The position numbers and the translations under genes are program-made. This document shows positions 17,762 to 26,488 of a stretch of DNA of 64,000 nt, piece after piece. The notes beneath the pieces are model-generated. The model saw nothing but the letters and a program-made list of their open reading frames with translations, did no database searches and had not been told where the DNA came from. Numbering within the stretch: position 1 is the first letter of the stretch; the number at the start of each line of letters is the position of its first letter. Source of the DNA: Natronorubrum texcoconense (lineage in GTDB: Archaea; Halobacteriota; Halobacteria; Halobacteriales; Natrialbaceae); NCBI RefSeq assembly GCF_900100335.1, contig NZ_FNFE01000002.1, forward strand, positions 186,001-250,000. The letters run 5' to 3'.

Positions 17762-18718
17762 CTACTGGACCGACGGCAGCACTTCCTCCTCGTAGAACTC
17801 GATCGCCAGCTCCTGGTCGGGTCCGATCTGGTGGAAGTAGACGTGGTCGTAGCCGGCGTCGACGGCCTGCTCGATGCTGTCGATGTGATCCTGGGGGTCC
17901 GGACTGGTGGTCGTGCCGGACTCGGCGATATCCTCCTTTTCGACCAGCTGTGCGGCCTGCTCGAAGTGGGCCGGGTTCGGCAGTACCTGCGAGAGTTCGC
18001 CCGGCATGGAGCCGTTGGGCCAGTACTCGTAGACGGTGTCGACGGCCTCGTCTTCGGTTTCGGCGTAACAGCCGTGAAGTTGCGTGTATTTTGGGCCGTC
18101 GCCGCCGGCGTCCTCGTACGCTTCCACCGGCGCTTCCTTCGGGCCGGAACACCAGAGGCCGTCCGTGTTCTCGGCGACCCACTCGGCCGTCTGCGGGCCG
18201 AACGCACTCCCGATCGTCGTCGGCTGCTCGTCGGGACAGGTGTAGAGCCGGGCGTTCTCGACCGTGAAGTGCTCGCCGTGGTGGCTGACGGTCTCGCCCG
18301 TCCAGAGCTTACTCATTACGTCCATCGCCTCGTCAAGCATCTCGAGGCGGACGTCGTGTTCGGGCCAGCGCTCGCCCGTGACGTGTTCGTTCAGGTTCTC
18401 GCCGGTGCCAACGCCGAACGTGAATCGGTCGCCGAACATCTCGTCGACGGTGGCGACGGCGTGGGCGACGTTGATCGGATGGATGCGAATCGTCGGGCAG
18501 GTGACGCCGACGCCGACCTCGATGTCCTCGGTCGCTTCGGCGATACCACCCAGCGTGGACCAGACGAACGGCGACTCGCCCTGTGCAGAAACCCACGGGT
18601 GAAAATGATCCGAGATCGAGAGGAAGTCGAACCCGGCGTCCTCGGCGCGCCGGGCGATATCGACCAGTTCGTTCGGGCCGTGCTCCTCGCTCGAGAGGGT
18701 GTAACCGATCTGGGTCAT
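17762..18718 (-). CDS. F420-dependent LLM-class oxidoreductase, G6PDH-related family
   Basis: Coenzyme F420-dependent hydride transfer enzyme with a luciferase-like TIM barrel, 318 residues. The SDHFHPW motif near residue 35 contains the His and Trp that contact F420 and substrate in F420-dependent glucose-6-phosphate dehydrogenase. GVGVTCPTIRIHP, TFGVGTGENLNEHVTG and LYTCPDEQPTTIGSAFGP also match that subfamily. I start at MTQIGYTLSSEEHG; an ATG 22 codons upstream is in frame but reads as basic filler. The true substrate in haloarchaea is unknown. It is divergent from the ptsH gene. Confidence 0.88.
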   Translation of the reverse strand: MTQIGYTLSSEEHGPNELVDIARRAEDAGFDFLSISDHFHPWVSAQGESPFVWSTLGGIAEATEDIEVGVGVTCPTIRIHPINVAHAVATVDEMFGDRFTFGVGTGENLNEHVTGERWPEHDVRLEMLDEAMDVMSKLWTGETVSHHGEHFTVENARLYTCPDEQPTTIGSAFGPQTAEWVAENTDGLWCSGPKEAPVEAYEDAGGDGPKYTQLHGCYAETEDEAVDTVYEYWPNGSMPGELSQVLPNPAHFEQAAQLVEKEDIAESGTTTSPDPQDHIDSIEQAVDAGYDHVYFHQIGPDQELAIEFYEEEVLPSVQ

Positions 18719-18927
18719 TCTCGCGTCGCTACGACGAATCGGCGCGTAATGGTTCGGCTTGCGAGGGCTGCGGGGATCCGTCACCCCGTTCTGGAGGCGA
18801 CAGCGCAGGCGAAGGCGCCGACCTGCGATCGAGGCGAGCGACGACCGTTTTACGTCGATCGGGGCCCTACGAGCGGTATGGAATCGAACCGCCAGTCGAC
18901 GGATCCCGAACGCCCGCGAGGTCGCGC

Positions 18928-19194
18928 ATGATCGAGCGGTCGCTAACCGTCGTCCCGGAGAACGGACTGCACGCGCGCCCGGCAGCGCGGTTCGTCTCGA
19001 CGGCGAGCCAGTTCGACAGCGCGATCGAAGTGTCGGCGGCGGACGGCGATCCCGTCGACGCGAGCAGTATGCTCGCCGTCACCGGGCTGAACGTCCGCGG
19101 CGGCGAGCGGGTTCGCCTCACCGTCGACGGCCCGGACGAGGACGCCGCGTTCGAGGCGCTCGAGGAGATACTGACGACCCCGGAGGAGGAGTGA
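18928..19194 (+). CDS. ptsH: Phosphocarrier protein HPr
   Basis: An 88-residue phosphocarrier of the phosphoenolpyruvate phosphotransferase system. The active-site segment is NGLHARPAARF with the phosphorylated histidine at residue 15, exactly the canonical position. The regulatory serine helix region reads DASSMLAVTGLNVRGGERV. The gene sits 12 bases before ptsI and convergent with dhaKLM, so it most likely relays phosphate from enzyme I to DhaM. No sugar-specific EII gene is visible in the window. Confidence 0.92.
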   Translation: MIERSLTVVPENGLHARPAARFVSTASQFDSAIEVSAADGDPVDASSMLAVTGLNVRGGERVRLTVDGPDEDAAFEALEEILTTPEEE

Positions 19195-19206
19195 GGTGAC
19201 CGGTCG

Positions 19207-20895
19207 ATGACCGAACCGAACGGCGAGCGACGGCTCGAGGGAACCGGCGTGACGCCGGCCGTCGGCGTGGGCCCCGTCCACTGGCTCGCGACGGACCTCG
19301 AGTTGCCGGAGCCGCCCGACGCTGACGCCGTCGATCGGTCGAGCGAGCGCGAACGGATCGTCGCCGCTCGCGAACGGGCGCTCGAAACGCTCGAACGGGA
19401 ACGGGCGGCGGCCGTCGAGCGCGTCGGCGAGAGCGAGGCGGAGATCTTCGACGCGCACGCGGCGTTCCTGACCGATCCCCAACTCGAGGACGGCATCGAC
19501 GAGGCGGTCGACGATGACCTCCCGGCCGAACACGCGGTGCAGGCGGCGTTCGAGGGGCCGATCGCGCAGTTCGAGGCGATGGAGGGGCCGATGGCCGAAC
19601 GCGCCGACGACCTCCGGGACGTTCGCGACCGGCTCGTTCGCGAGCTTCTCGGACGGGAGACGGCGGCGATCCCGTCCGGAAGCGTCCTCCTCGCCGACCG
19701 ACTGACGCCGAGCGACACGGCCGGACTCGACCCCGATTCCGTCGCCGGCGTCGCGACGGTCACCGGCGGGCGAACCGCCCACGCGGCGATTATCGCGCGA
19801 GCGCTCGGCCTCCCCGCCGTCGTCGGCGTCGGCGAAGAGTTACGCGCGCTCGAGGCGGGAACTCAGGTGGTCGTCGACGGCGAGCGGGGCCGCGTGATCG
19901 CCGATCCCGACCCCGAAACGCGGAATCGAGCGGAACGCGACCGACGCGTCGAACCGATCGCAGAGCCCGTCGAAACCGCCGACGGCCGGCCGATCGAAGT
20001 CGCGGCGAACGTCGGCGGCGACGATTTCGCGGCCGCCGCGACCCAGGGTGCCGACGGGATCGGGCTCTTCCGGACGGAGTTTCTCTTCCTCGACCGCGAG
20101 GAGCCGCCGACCGAGGACGAACAGTGCGAGGCGTACGCGGACGCGCTCGAGACCTTTCCCGACGGGCGGGTGATCGTCCGAACCATCGACGTCGGCGGGG
20201 ACAAGCCGCTGCCCTACCGCGAGGGGGCGTCCGAACGTAATCCGTTTCTGGGTGCGCGGGGGATTCGAGTCGCCCTCGAGGAGCTGTCGGACCTCTTCGA
20301 GACGCAGCTGCGGGCGATCTGCCGGGCGGCCGCGACCGAGGGCGGGGGCGAGCTCGCGGTGATGTTCCCGATGATCGCGACGGTCGAAGAGCTCGAGGAA
20401 GCGCAGGCTCGGCTCGAGGCCGCCGCATCGGCGTTGGCCGAGGAGGGGATCGAGTACGAACGCCCCACTATCGGCGTGATGATCGAGACGCCGTCAGCGG
20501 CCTTTATCGCCGACGAACTCGCCGCACGCGTCGACTTCCTGAGCATCGGGACGAACGACCTCACGCAGTACGTGATGGCCGCCGATCGGGAAAACGAGCG
20601 CGTCGCCGACCTGCAAGATCCGTTGCACCCCGCGGTGCTCCGGGCAATCGATCGGACGACAAGCCACGGCAGCGACGCGTGGGTCGGCGTCTGCGGCGAA
20701 CTCGCCGGCGATCCGGCGGTGACCGAACTCCTGATGGGGCTCGGCGTCGACGAGCTGAGCACGAGTCCGATCGCGATCCCGGCGGTCAAACGCCGGGTTC
20801 GGGAGGTCGAGGCGTCGGCGGCGCGGGCGCTCGCCGACCGCGCGCTCGAGGCGGGGACGCGCGACGCGGTCGCGAGGCTGCTGGACGGCGAGTAG
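19207..20895 (+). CDS. ptsI: Phosphoenolpyruvate-protein phosphotransferase (PTS enzyme I)
   Basis: First enzyme of the PTS: autophosphorylates with PEP and donates phosphate to HPr. It has 562 residues, full length. The N-terminal HPr-binding/phosphohistidine domain carries TVTGGRTAHAAIIARALG with the active histidine at 192. The PEP-binding barrel shows GIGLFRTEFLFLDR, KPLPYREGASERNPFLGARG and SIGTNDLTQYVMAADREN. It follows ptsH after 12 bases and ends 15 bases from the convergent dhaM stop. The strict neighbourhood with dhaKLM points to dihydroxyacetone as the substrate route here. Confidence 0.94.
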   Translation: MTEPNGERRLEGTGVTPAVGVGPVHWLATDLELPEPPDADAVDRSSERERIVAARERALETLERERAAAVERVGESEAEIFDAHAAFLTDPQLEDGIDEAVDDDLPAEHAVQAAFEGPIAQFEAMEGPMAERADDLRDVRDRLVRELLGRETAAIPSGSVLLADRLTPSDTAGLDPDSVAGVATVTGGRTAHAAIIARALGLPAVVGVGEELRALEAGTQVVVDGERGRVIADPDPETRNRAERDRRVEPIAEPVETADGRPIEVAANVGGDDFAAAATQGADGIGLFRTEFLFLDREEPPTEDEQCEAYADALETFPDGRVIVRTIDVGGDKPLPYREGASERNPFLGARGIRVALEELSDLFETQLRAICRAAATEGGGELAVMFPMIATVEELEEAQARLEAAASALAEEGIEYERPTIGVMIETPSAAFIADELAARVDFLSIGTNDLTQYVMAADRENERVADLQDPLHPAVLRAIDRTTSHGSDAWVGVCGELAGDPAVTELLMGLGVDELSTSPIAIPAVKRRVREVEASAARALADRALEAGTRDAVARLLDGE

Positions 20896-20910
20896 CTCAG
20901 TCCTCAGGCC

Positions 20911-21294
20911 TCAGACCTTCGAGACGTCGCGGGCCTCCTCGGCGGACTCGCGAACGCTCTCGACGGTGGCCGAGGGCGACGTCGCGGCGACCGCCGCGTT
21001 GAGCGCCCCCTCGAGGACCGGCGCGTCGGCGATGACGACGTCGTCGACGCCGGCCATCTCGATCGCGAGCTCGGCGTTCATCACGGCGCTCCCCAGATCG
21101 ACGAGGACGACCACGCCGTCGCCGTCGGACGCGGTCTCGATCGCCTCCCTGATGGGGTCCGAGCTGGTGCCGATCCCGCCGTCGGGGTCGCCGCCGGCGT
21201 ACTCGAGGGCACCCTCGCCGCTCATCTCGCGGGCGATCTCACAGATCCCCTCGGCCGCTTTGGCGCTGTGGGAGACGACGACGATGCCGACCAT
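20911..21294 (-). CDS. dhaM: DhaM, PTS-dependent dihydroxyacetone kinase phosphotransfer subunit
   Basis: EIIA-mannose-like domain of 127 residues that takes phosphate from HPr and passes it to DhaL-bound ADP. The active histidine is at residue 9 (VVVSHSAK), and VLVDLGSAVMNAELAIEMAG is the typical second half. Unlike E. coli DhaM it has no fused HPr or enzyme I domain. This fits the separate ptsH and ptsI genes on the opposite strand. Its ATG overlaps the dhaL stop by one base (TGATG). It is the last gene of dhaK-dhaL-dhaM. Confidence 0.92.
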   Translation of the reverse strand: MVGIVVVSHSAKAAEGICEIAREMSGEGALEYAGGDPDGGIGTSSDPIREAIETASDGDGVVVLVDLGSAVMNAELAIEMAGVDDVVIADAPVLEGALNAAVAATSPSATVESVRESAEEARDVSKV

Positions 21295-22028
21295 CAGTCG
21301 TCACCCTCGCCCGGACTCTCGGCCTCGAGTTCCGCGGGATCGACGTCCGCCTCGGCGTCGATCTCGCGTTCGATCTCGCCGTCGAGCTCTTCGGCTGCCA
21401 CCGCGAGCAGCTCCTCCAAAATCATGAGCGTGCTCGTCGCGCCGGGGTCCTGGTGGCCGACCGAGCGCCAGCCCAGATAGGAGGCTCGTCCCTTCTTCGC
21501 GCGGATCGGCGTCGTGAACTCGACGCCACGTTGGGCAGCGTCGACCGCCTTGGCCAGTGCTTCGAGCGGGTCGAGATCGTCGACTTCGATCGATTTCTTG
21601 TAGGTGTGGACGGCGGGGGTGAGCGCGTCGACCATCGTCTTGTCGCCCACCGTCGCCTTCCCGCGGCTCTCGACGGTCTCGAGGTAGGTTTCAGCGAAGG
21701 CGACGCTAGAGTCGGCCGTGATCCCGCCCTCGAGTTCCTGACTCGCGCTCATGATCGAGCCGCCGTAGAGCGGACCGGACGCCCCGCCGATCGTCGAGAC
21801 GAGGGCGACGCCGATCGTCTTGACGACGTCGGCCGGATCGCCGGCGTCGTTCTCGGACACCTTCTCGAGGGCCGCCTGAAACCCGCGGTTCATGTTCGCG
21901 CCGTGGTCGGCGTCACCGATCGCGGAGTCCAGTTCGGTGAGCGTCTCCTTCTCTTCGGCAAGCCGATCGGCGACGGCCTCGAGTGCGGTGACGACGAGGT
22001 CGCACTGTCGCTCGAACTCCTCCGGCAT
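21294..22028 (-). CDS. dhaL: DhaL, ADP-binding subunit of dihydroxyacetone kinase
   Basis: Helical-barrel subunit of 244 residues that holds ADP/ATP as a permanent cofactor. The magnesium-binding motif is IGDADHGANMNRGF near residue 32. The glycine-rich lid is TIGGASGPLYGGS, and the C-terminal match is KGRASYLGWRSVGHQDPGA. A C-terminal acidic tail of about 30 residues is a halophilic extension. It starts two bases after the dhaK stop and overlaps dhaM, so all three are co-translated. Confidence 0.93.
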   Translation of the reverse strand: MPEEFERQCDLVVTALEAVADRLAEEKETLTELDSAIGDADHGANMNRGFQAALEKVSENDAGDPADVVKTIGVALVSTIGGASGPLYGGSIMSASQELEGGITADSSVAFAETYLETVESRGKATVGDKTMVDALTPAVHTYKKSIEVDDLDPLEALAKAVDAAQRGVEFTTPIRAKKGRASYLGWRSVGHQDPGATSTLMILEELLAVAAEELDGEIEREIDAEADVDPAELEAESPGEGDD

Positions 22029-22030
22029 GC

Positions 22031-23035
22031 TTATTCCCCGCCGGTGACCGTCAGTCCGGGCGTTTCGACCGGGTAGGCGAGCAGCTCTTTGAGTTCGTCG
22101 TCGAGTTCGAGCAGCGTGATCGAACAGCCCTCCATATCCAGCGACGTCATGTAGTCGCCGACCCGGGCGTTCCATGTCTCGATGCCCGCCTCGCCGAGCA
22201 GCTCCTGCAATCGACGATTGACGACGTAGAGCTCCATCAGCGGCGTCCCGCCCATCCCGTTGACGATCGTGGCGACCTCCGCGCCCGCCTCGAGGTCGAG
22301 GTCCTCGAGGACGGCCTCGGTGAGGTGGTCGGTGATCTCGTCGGCGCTCATGGTGTCGGTTCGCTCGGTACCGGGTTCGCCGTGGATGCCGATGCCGAGT
22401 TCGATCTCGTCTTCGCCCAGATCGAACGTCGGCTCGCCCTTTTCGGGCGTGACACACGAGGTCAGGGCCATCCCCATCGTCCCGACGCGGTCGTTGGTTT
22501 TCTCGGCGAGGCGTTTGACCTCCTCGAGGTCGTCCCCGCGGTGGGCGGCCGCGCCGGCGACCTTATGGACGAAGATCGTTCCGCAGACGCCGCGTCGACC
22601 CGACGTGTACAGCGAGTCCTCGACGGCGACGTCGTCGTCGACAACGACGGTCTCGACTTCGACGTCCGACTCCATCCCGGCCATCTCGACGGCGGTTTCG
22701 AAGTTCATCACGTCGCCCTCGTAGTTTTTGACGACGCAGAAGACGCCCTCGCCGCCGTCACAGGCTAAGATCATCTCGCTCAACTGGTCGGCCGTCGGCG
22801 AGGTGAACACCGCGCCGGCTGCCGCGCCATCGAGCATCCCGTCACCGATGTAGCCGGCGTGGGTCGGCTCGTGGCCGCTTCCGCCGCCGGAGACGATGCC
22901 GACTTTCCCCTCGACCGGCGCATCTTCGCGGACGACGACCTCCGTCTCCTCGAGTCGCCGCAGGTCGTGAGCGGCAACCATTCCCTCGAGCATTTCGTCG
23001 ACGACACCGTCGGGCTCGTTGATGAGTTTCTTCAT
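22031..23035 (-). CDS. dhaK: DhaK, dihydroxyacetone-binding subunit of dihydroxyacetone kinase
   Basis: Binds dihydroxyacetone covalently and carries out its phosphorylation together with DhaL. At 334 residues it is full length. GIVSGGGSGHEPTHAGYIG near residue 46 is the family signature. The hemiaminal-forming histidine lies in GIGIHGEPG at residue 218, the same number as in E. coli DhaK. First gene of the operon. Haloarchaea such as Haloquadratum and Haloferax use this pathway for dihydroxyacetone and glycerol-derived carbon. Confidence 0.94.
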   Translation of the reverse strand: MKKLINEPDGVVDEMLEGMVAAHDLRRLEETEVVVREDAPVEGKVGIVSGGGSGHEPTHAGYIGDGMLDGAAAGAVFTSPTADQLSEMILACDGGEGVFCVVKNYEGDVMNFETAVEMAGMESDVEVETVVVDDDVAVEDSLYTSGRRGVCGTIFVHKVAGAAAHRGDDLEEVKRLAEKTNDRVGTMGMALTSCVTPEKGEPTFDLGEDEIELGIGIHGEPGTERTDTMSADEITDHLTEAVLEDLDLEAGAEVATIVNGMGGTPLMELYVVNRRLQELLGEAGIETWNARVGDYMTSLDMEGCSITLLELDDELKELLAYPVETPGLTVTGGE

Positions 23036-23067
23036 GAAAGACCTTTATGTACATATGGCTACAAACG

Positions 23068-23078
23068 CTGATAAACGT
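23068..23078 (-). promoter_or_regulatory. Candidate TATA box for dhaKLM
   Basis: The minus strand reads gtttatcagcg here, about 33-43 bases before the dhaK ATG. Assigned by position and A/T content only. Confidence 0.3.
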
Positions 23079-23219
23079 TCTCGTGCTTTCACCTTCGGCC
23101 GAGACGACGTCTTCGTCTGCGAGCGTCGTTCTGCACCGCATCGAGAGCGGAGCCGACCCGCAACACGGGCGGCGTGACGAATCGAACTTCTTACCCGCAA
23201 CCGACCGATACCGGCCCGT

Positions 23220-24224
23220 ATGGAAGCCGAAGCCGTGGTCGAAGCGACGGACCTCGAGAAAGCCTACGGCGAGACGGTGGCGCTATCGGGGGCGTCGCTC
23301 TCCGTCGCGGGCGGCGAGGTCTTCGCACTGATCGGCCCGAACGGGGCCGGGAAGACGACGCTCGTTCGCGCGCTGACGGGAACGACGGATCCCGACTCGG
23401 GATCGGCTCGAGTGCTCGGCGACGCGCCGGCGGCGATCGACCGGGATCGCCTCGGGGTCCTCCCGCAGGAGTTCTCCCCGCCGGATCGTCTGAGCGCGCG
23501 CGAACTGCTGTCCTACTACGCCGGACTGTACGACGACCCGCGGGATCCCGACGCGGTGCTCGCCGACGTCGGCCTCGCGGATACCGGCGACACCTGGTAC
23601 GAAGACCTCTCGGGCGGCCAGCAACGTCGCGTCTGCGTCGGCTCGACGCTGGTCAACGACCCAGACGTGCTCTTTCTCGACGAACCGACGACGGGGATCG
23701 ACCCGGCCGGCCGGCGGACGGTCTGGCGGCTGATCGAGGACCTCGCGGCGGGCGGGACGACCGTCGTCCTCACCACCCACGACATGGCCGAAGCCGAGCG
23801 GTTGGCCGACCGCGTCGGCCTGCTCGCCGACGGCTCGCTCGTCGCTCGCGGGACGCCCGACGAACTCGTCCGCGACCACGGTGGCTCGAGTCGACTCACC
23901 GTCGAGACGGCCGCCGATCTCGACGCGTTCGCCGACCTCGAGTTCCCCGTCGGCCGTCCGGAACGTGGTCGATTGCAGGGACGAACGTCGGAGAGCGCGG
24001 TCGTCGTTCGCGATATCGCCCCTGCAGAGATCGGAACGGTCGTCGACTACCTCGAGGATCGCGGCCTCGAGTACACCGGCCTCTCGTGGGCCGAACCCGA
24101 CCTCGAGGACGTCTACCTCGCGCTCGCGGATCGGACGGAACTCGAGCGAACGGATAGCGGTGGCGGCGAGGCTGCCGACGAGGCCGGCGCCGACGACATC
24201 ACTCACGCGGGTGAGACGGCGTGA
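23220..24224 (+). CDS. ABC-2-type exporter, ATP-binding protein
   Basis: ATPase of an ABC exporter, 334 residues. Walker A is GPNGAGKTTLV near residue 40, the signature LSGGQQRRVC near 138, and Walker B VLFLDEPTTGIDPAG near 158; the switch His is in LTTHDMAEAE. Residues 220-310 form the C-terminal accessory domain typical of DrrA/CcmA-like exporters. The stop overlaps the permease GTG by 4 bases. Substrate not predictable; candidates are lipids, antibiotics or polysaccharide. Confidence 0.92.
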   Translation: MEAEAVVEATDLEKAYGETVALSGASLSVAGGEVFALIGPNGAGKTTLVRALTGTTDPDSGSARVLGDAPAAIDRDRLGVLPQEFSPPDRLSARELLSYYAGLYDDPRDPDAVLADVGLADTGDTWYEDLSGGQQRRVCVGSTLVNDPDVLFLDEPTTGIDPAGRRTVWRLIEDLAAGGTTVVLTTHDMAEAERLADRVGLLADGSLVARGTPDELVRDHGGSSRLTVETAADLDAFADLEFPVGRPERGRLQGRTSESAVVVRDIAPAEIGTVVDYLEDRGLEYTGLSWAEPDLEDVYLALADRTELERTDSGGGEAADEAGADDITHAGETA

Positions 24225-24994
24225 GCCGACTGCGTCGCATTCGGGCCGAAACCAGCGCGGGTTGGCGTTCGTTCGTCCGTCGCCGAACCGCGGTCTTCTT
24301 CACCTTCTTCTTCCCGGTGATTCTGATCGTCATCTTCGGCGCGCTCGTGCGAACGGATCCGACCGGCGAGGGGTTGTTCACGGAGCCGCCGGCGTACTAC
24401 GTACCGGCGTATCTCGCCGTCGTCGTGCTCTTCACGCCGCTCTCGCGGATGGGCAGCGAGGTCGCGCGCCACCGCGAGGGCAACCGCTTCGAGAAACTCG
24501 CGACGACGCCGGTAACCCGCGGTGAGTGGTTGCTGGCCCAGACGCTGGTCAACGCCGTGATCATCGGCCTCGCGAGCGTACTCATCCTCGCGCTCGTGGT
24601 CGTCCTGACCGGCGCCGAGATCGCGTTCTCGCCGTGGCTCGTCCCGTACATCCTCGTCGGCGTCGTCTGTTTCTGCGGTATCGGTGCGATGCTCGGCAGC
24701 TACACCGACTCCCAGGACGGCGCCATCGCCGCGAGCAACGCCATCGGACTCCCGTTACTGTTCCTTTCGGAGACGTTCATCTCGCTCGAGCAACTCCCCG
24801 GTTGGTTCGAACCGCTCGTGAACGTCTCGCCGCTGACGTACTTCGCTCGCGGCGTCCGCGCGGCAACCTTCCCCGAGGCTGGGACTGCTGATGTGGCGGG
24901 TCTCGAGCCCGCAGTGGCGAACTTCGCGATCTTGGCCGTGTTGGCTGTGATCGCATTCGGACTCGGCGCGCGGTCGATTCCGCGGACTGATTGA
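24221..24994 (+). CDS. ABC-2-type exporter, permease
   Basis: Membrane partner of the preceding ATPase, 257 residues with about six transmembrane helices. The family segment NRFEKLATTPVTRGEWLLAQ lies between helices 2 and 3, and LFLSETFISLEQLPGWFEPL with NVSPLTYFARGVRA marks the ABC-2 signature before the last helix. It starts with a GTG overlapping the ATPase stop, so the pair is translationally coupled. The gene ends shortly before a structured, non-coding stretch upstream of tRNA-Gln. Confidence 0.9.
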   Translation: MSRLRRIRAETSAGWRSFVRRRTAVFFTFFFPVILIVIFGALVRTDPTGEGLFTEPPAYYVPAYLAVVVLFTPLSRMGSEVARHREGNRFEKLATTPVTRGEWLLAQTLVNAVIIGLASVLILALVVVLTGAEIAFSPWLVPYILVGVVCFCGIGAMLGSYTDSQDGAIAASNAIGLPLLFLSETFISLEQLPGWFEPLVNVSPLTYFARGVRAATFPEAGTADVAGLEPAVANFAILAVLAVIAFGLGARSIPRTD

Positions 24995-25119
24995 GGGGTG
25001 GGCGTTCTCGAGTAGGAGACATCGTTCGCAGAACTGGCCGACGGCGGGACTGACTCGAGACGAAAAGTAACACTATTGTGCGGGCATCTCATATCCCGCA
25101 ACTGGAGTCCCCAAGTGAA

Positions 25120-25140
25120 CGCAGTTCCGCTGGAACTGCG
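25120..25140. repeat. Hairpin 1 upstream of tRNA-Gln
   Basis: CGCAGTTCC-GCT-GGAACTGCG is a perfect 9-base inverted repeat with a 3-base loop, lying 126 bases after the exporter permease gene. No T tract follows, so it is not an obvious intrinsic terminator. Confidence 0.5.
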
Positions 25141-25161
25141 AGTACTCGAGGATGAACGAGG

Positions 25162-25212
25162 AGCCCCGTGGTGGTGAGCAAATCCGAACGGATTTGCGAG
25201 GAACACGGGGCT
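25162..25212. repeat. Nested double hairpin upstream of tRNA-Gln
   Basis: Outer arms agccccgtg (25162-25170) and cacggggct (25204-25212) enclose inner perfect arms gcaaatccg (25178-25186) and cggatttgc (25189-25197). The outer left arm also resembles the tRNA 5' end (agtcccgtggtg). This could be a processing structure or a repeated haloarchaeal element. Confidence 0.5.
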
Positions 25213-25227
25213 TCGAACGAAGTGAGA

Positions 25228-25300
25228 AGTCCCGTGGTGTAGTGGCCAATCATATGGGCCTTTGGAGCCTATGACGGCGGTTCGAATCCGCCCGGGACTA
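25228..25300 (+). tRNA. tRNA-Gln (anticodon UUG)
   Basis: Cloverleaf of 73 bases. Acceptor arms agtcccg and cgggact pair perfectly with A as discriminator. The anticodon stem tgggc/gccta encloses the loop ctttgga, giving anticodon TTG for glutamine CAA codons. The T arm is ggcggttcgaatccgcc. CCA is not encoded. No intron is seen. Part of the T arm is repeated downstream at 25379. Confidence 0.92.
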
Positions 25301-25378
25301 TTTTGCGGCGAACAATTCGTGAGCCGCAAATATCCTCGCGGATTCGGGCCCAGAAGGCGAGAGGATTCGAGCCTTCGT

Positions 25379-25392
25379 GGTTCGAATCCGCC
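25379..25392 (+). repeat. Copy of the tRNA-Gln T-arm (possible integration scar)
   Basis: Fourteen bases, ggttcgaatccgcc, repeat exactly 100 bases downstream of the same string inside tRNA-Gln (25279-25292). No acceptor stem accompanies it, so it is not a second tRNA. Duplication of a tRNA 3' part is what integrative elements leave behind, though no integrase is present in the window. Confidence 0.5.
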
Positions 25393-25516
25393 TTCCAGTC
25401 TTCACAGCCGTTTTGGTGATTTTCCACGCGCGTGTACACTTACCACGCGAATAACCTCCAACGAGAACGTCGGCCGGCAAAGCAGCAGAGAAACAGCGAT
25501 ACCAGAAGAATGGTGT

Positions 25517-25768
25517 TCATTTGTACAGGTGATTGAGAAGATAAACGACTACTATCGCCCCGATTGGGTACAGCATCCACCCGGCGTACATAAACGTTTC
25601 ATTCCTGGGACTCAGATAGGCGTTGATAGTCATATGAACGGTCCATAGTGTAGCAACGCAAGCCATCGCAACCAACGAAACTTGAACGATCATGATGAAG
25701 AAAATCAGATCTTGCTCAAATCTGCCGACAGAGAATCGGAGCTTCAGATCCTCCTGTTCGCGGGTCAT
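25517..25768 (-). CDS. Small two-helix membrane protein
   Basis: An 83-residue protein with a charged N terminus (MTREQEDLKLRFSVGRFEQD), a first helix (FFIMIVQVSLVAMACVATLW) and a second (YPIGAIVVVYLLNHLYK). The surrounding DNA is richer in A and T than elsewhere, suggesting an acquired segment behind tRNA-Gln. I recognise no family and see no partner gene. Confidence 0.55.
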   Translation of the reverse strand: MTREQEDLKLRFSVGRFEQDLIFFIMIVQVSLVAMACVATLWTVHMTINAYLSPRNETFMYAGWMLYPIGAIVVVYLLNHLYK

Positions 25769-26488
25769 GCTCGATCAACTCTATTAGACGACATTAACTG
25801 TTCTTGCTCTGTGATGATTAGTCTTCCAGCGATCGCAGCATCCCCGAGGACCGAGCCGCTTCGATTCGAATTCGGTTAGAAGCGACTCGAGAGCCACTCG
25901 ACTTTGCAATCGCTCCGCAAACCCAGCTCTCCTGCGAGATCGGTGATATCTGCGCTACGAGCCACCGTGACCGGAAAGCCGTGTTCACGACCCGTCGATC
26001 CACCCCCCATAGCAGTCAGGAATGCGGGGTACGCTTCGAACGAGTACCGTCGAAACCGATGCGGGTGACGCCGAGCCACTGGTAGCGATGGACGCACAGT
26101 TCGACGAGGACTCGAGGTCACAGGGCGTTCCGTCGCGAGTACTGCGTGCTCGCTCGGAATCCCGCTCCATCGTCCACCGTCGTGAATACCGACTATCAAG
26201 TTCGTGACGGAGCGAAGCCGAACGTCGACGAATGAATGAGAGCACCACACACTCCAAATCATGTTGGTAGTACGCTTTTCCATAGCCGGTTGCATTCTAC
26301 ACATAGTACTTGAGAGTCCAACGCAGCAAGACGGTCACCCACTCCGGACTGGTGTCCCCTCGTCGCCTTTGTCGGTCGTTTCGACACGAATAGCGCATAA
26401 TCCGAATTGTTTCTTGATGATTACTTGAAAATATATCTGGCCAATACCTAGAACAGAAGCTTTACATCGAACTACGAACCTGTTCTGG
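25769..26488. other. Gene-poor region
   Basis: About 720 bases with several overlapping weak open frames on the minus strand (for example 25876-26304) that lack family resemblance or consistent acidic composition. One may be a decayed gene. The last 120 bases are A/T-rich and probably hold the promoter of the DUF7344-like gene. Confidence 0.4.

Noticed and set aside
17093-18931. 612-codon plus-strand open frame
   Set aside because: Antisense to the GrpB-like and F420 oxidoreductase genes. Both have clear family motifs on the minus strand.
25379-25410. Second tRNA gene
   Set aside because: Only the T-arm string is present; no matching acceptor, D or anticodon stem.
25876-26304. 142-codon minus-strand ORF
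   Set aside because: Its last 55 codons look mildly protein-like, but no family, promoter or consistent composition supports a gene.
25228-26488. Integrated provirus or genomic island after tRNA-Gln
   Set aside because: No integrase, replication or capsid gene was found. Only the T-arm repeat and low gene density remain, so it is reported as a possible scar.
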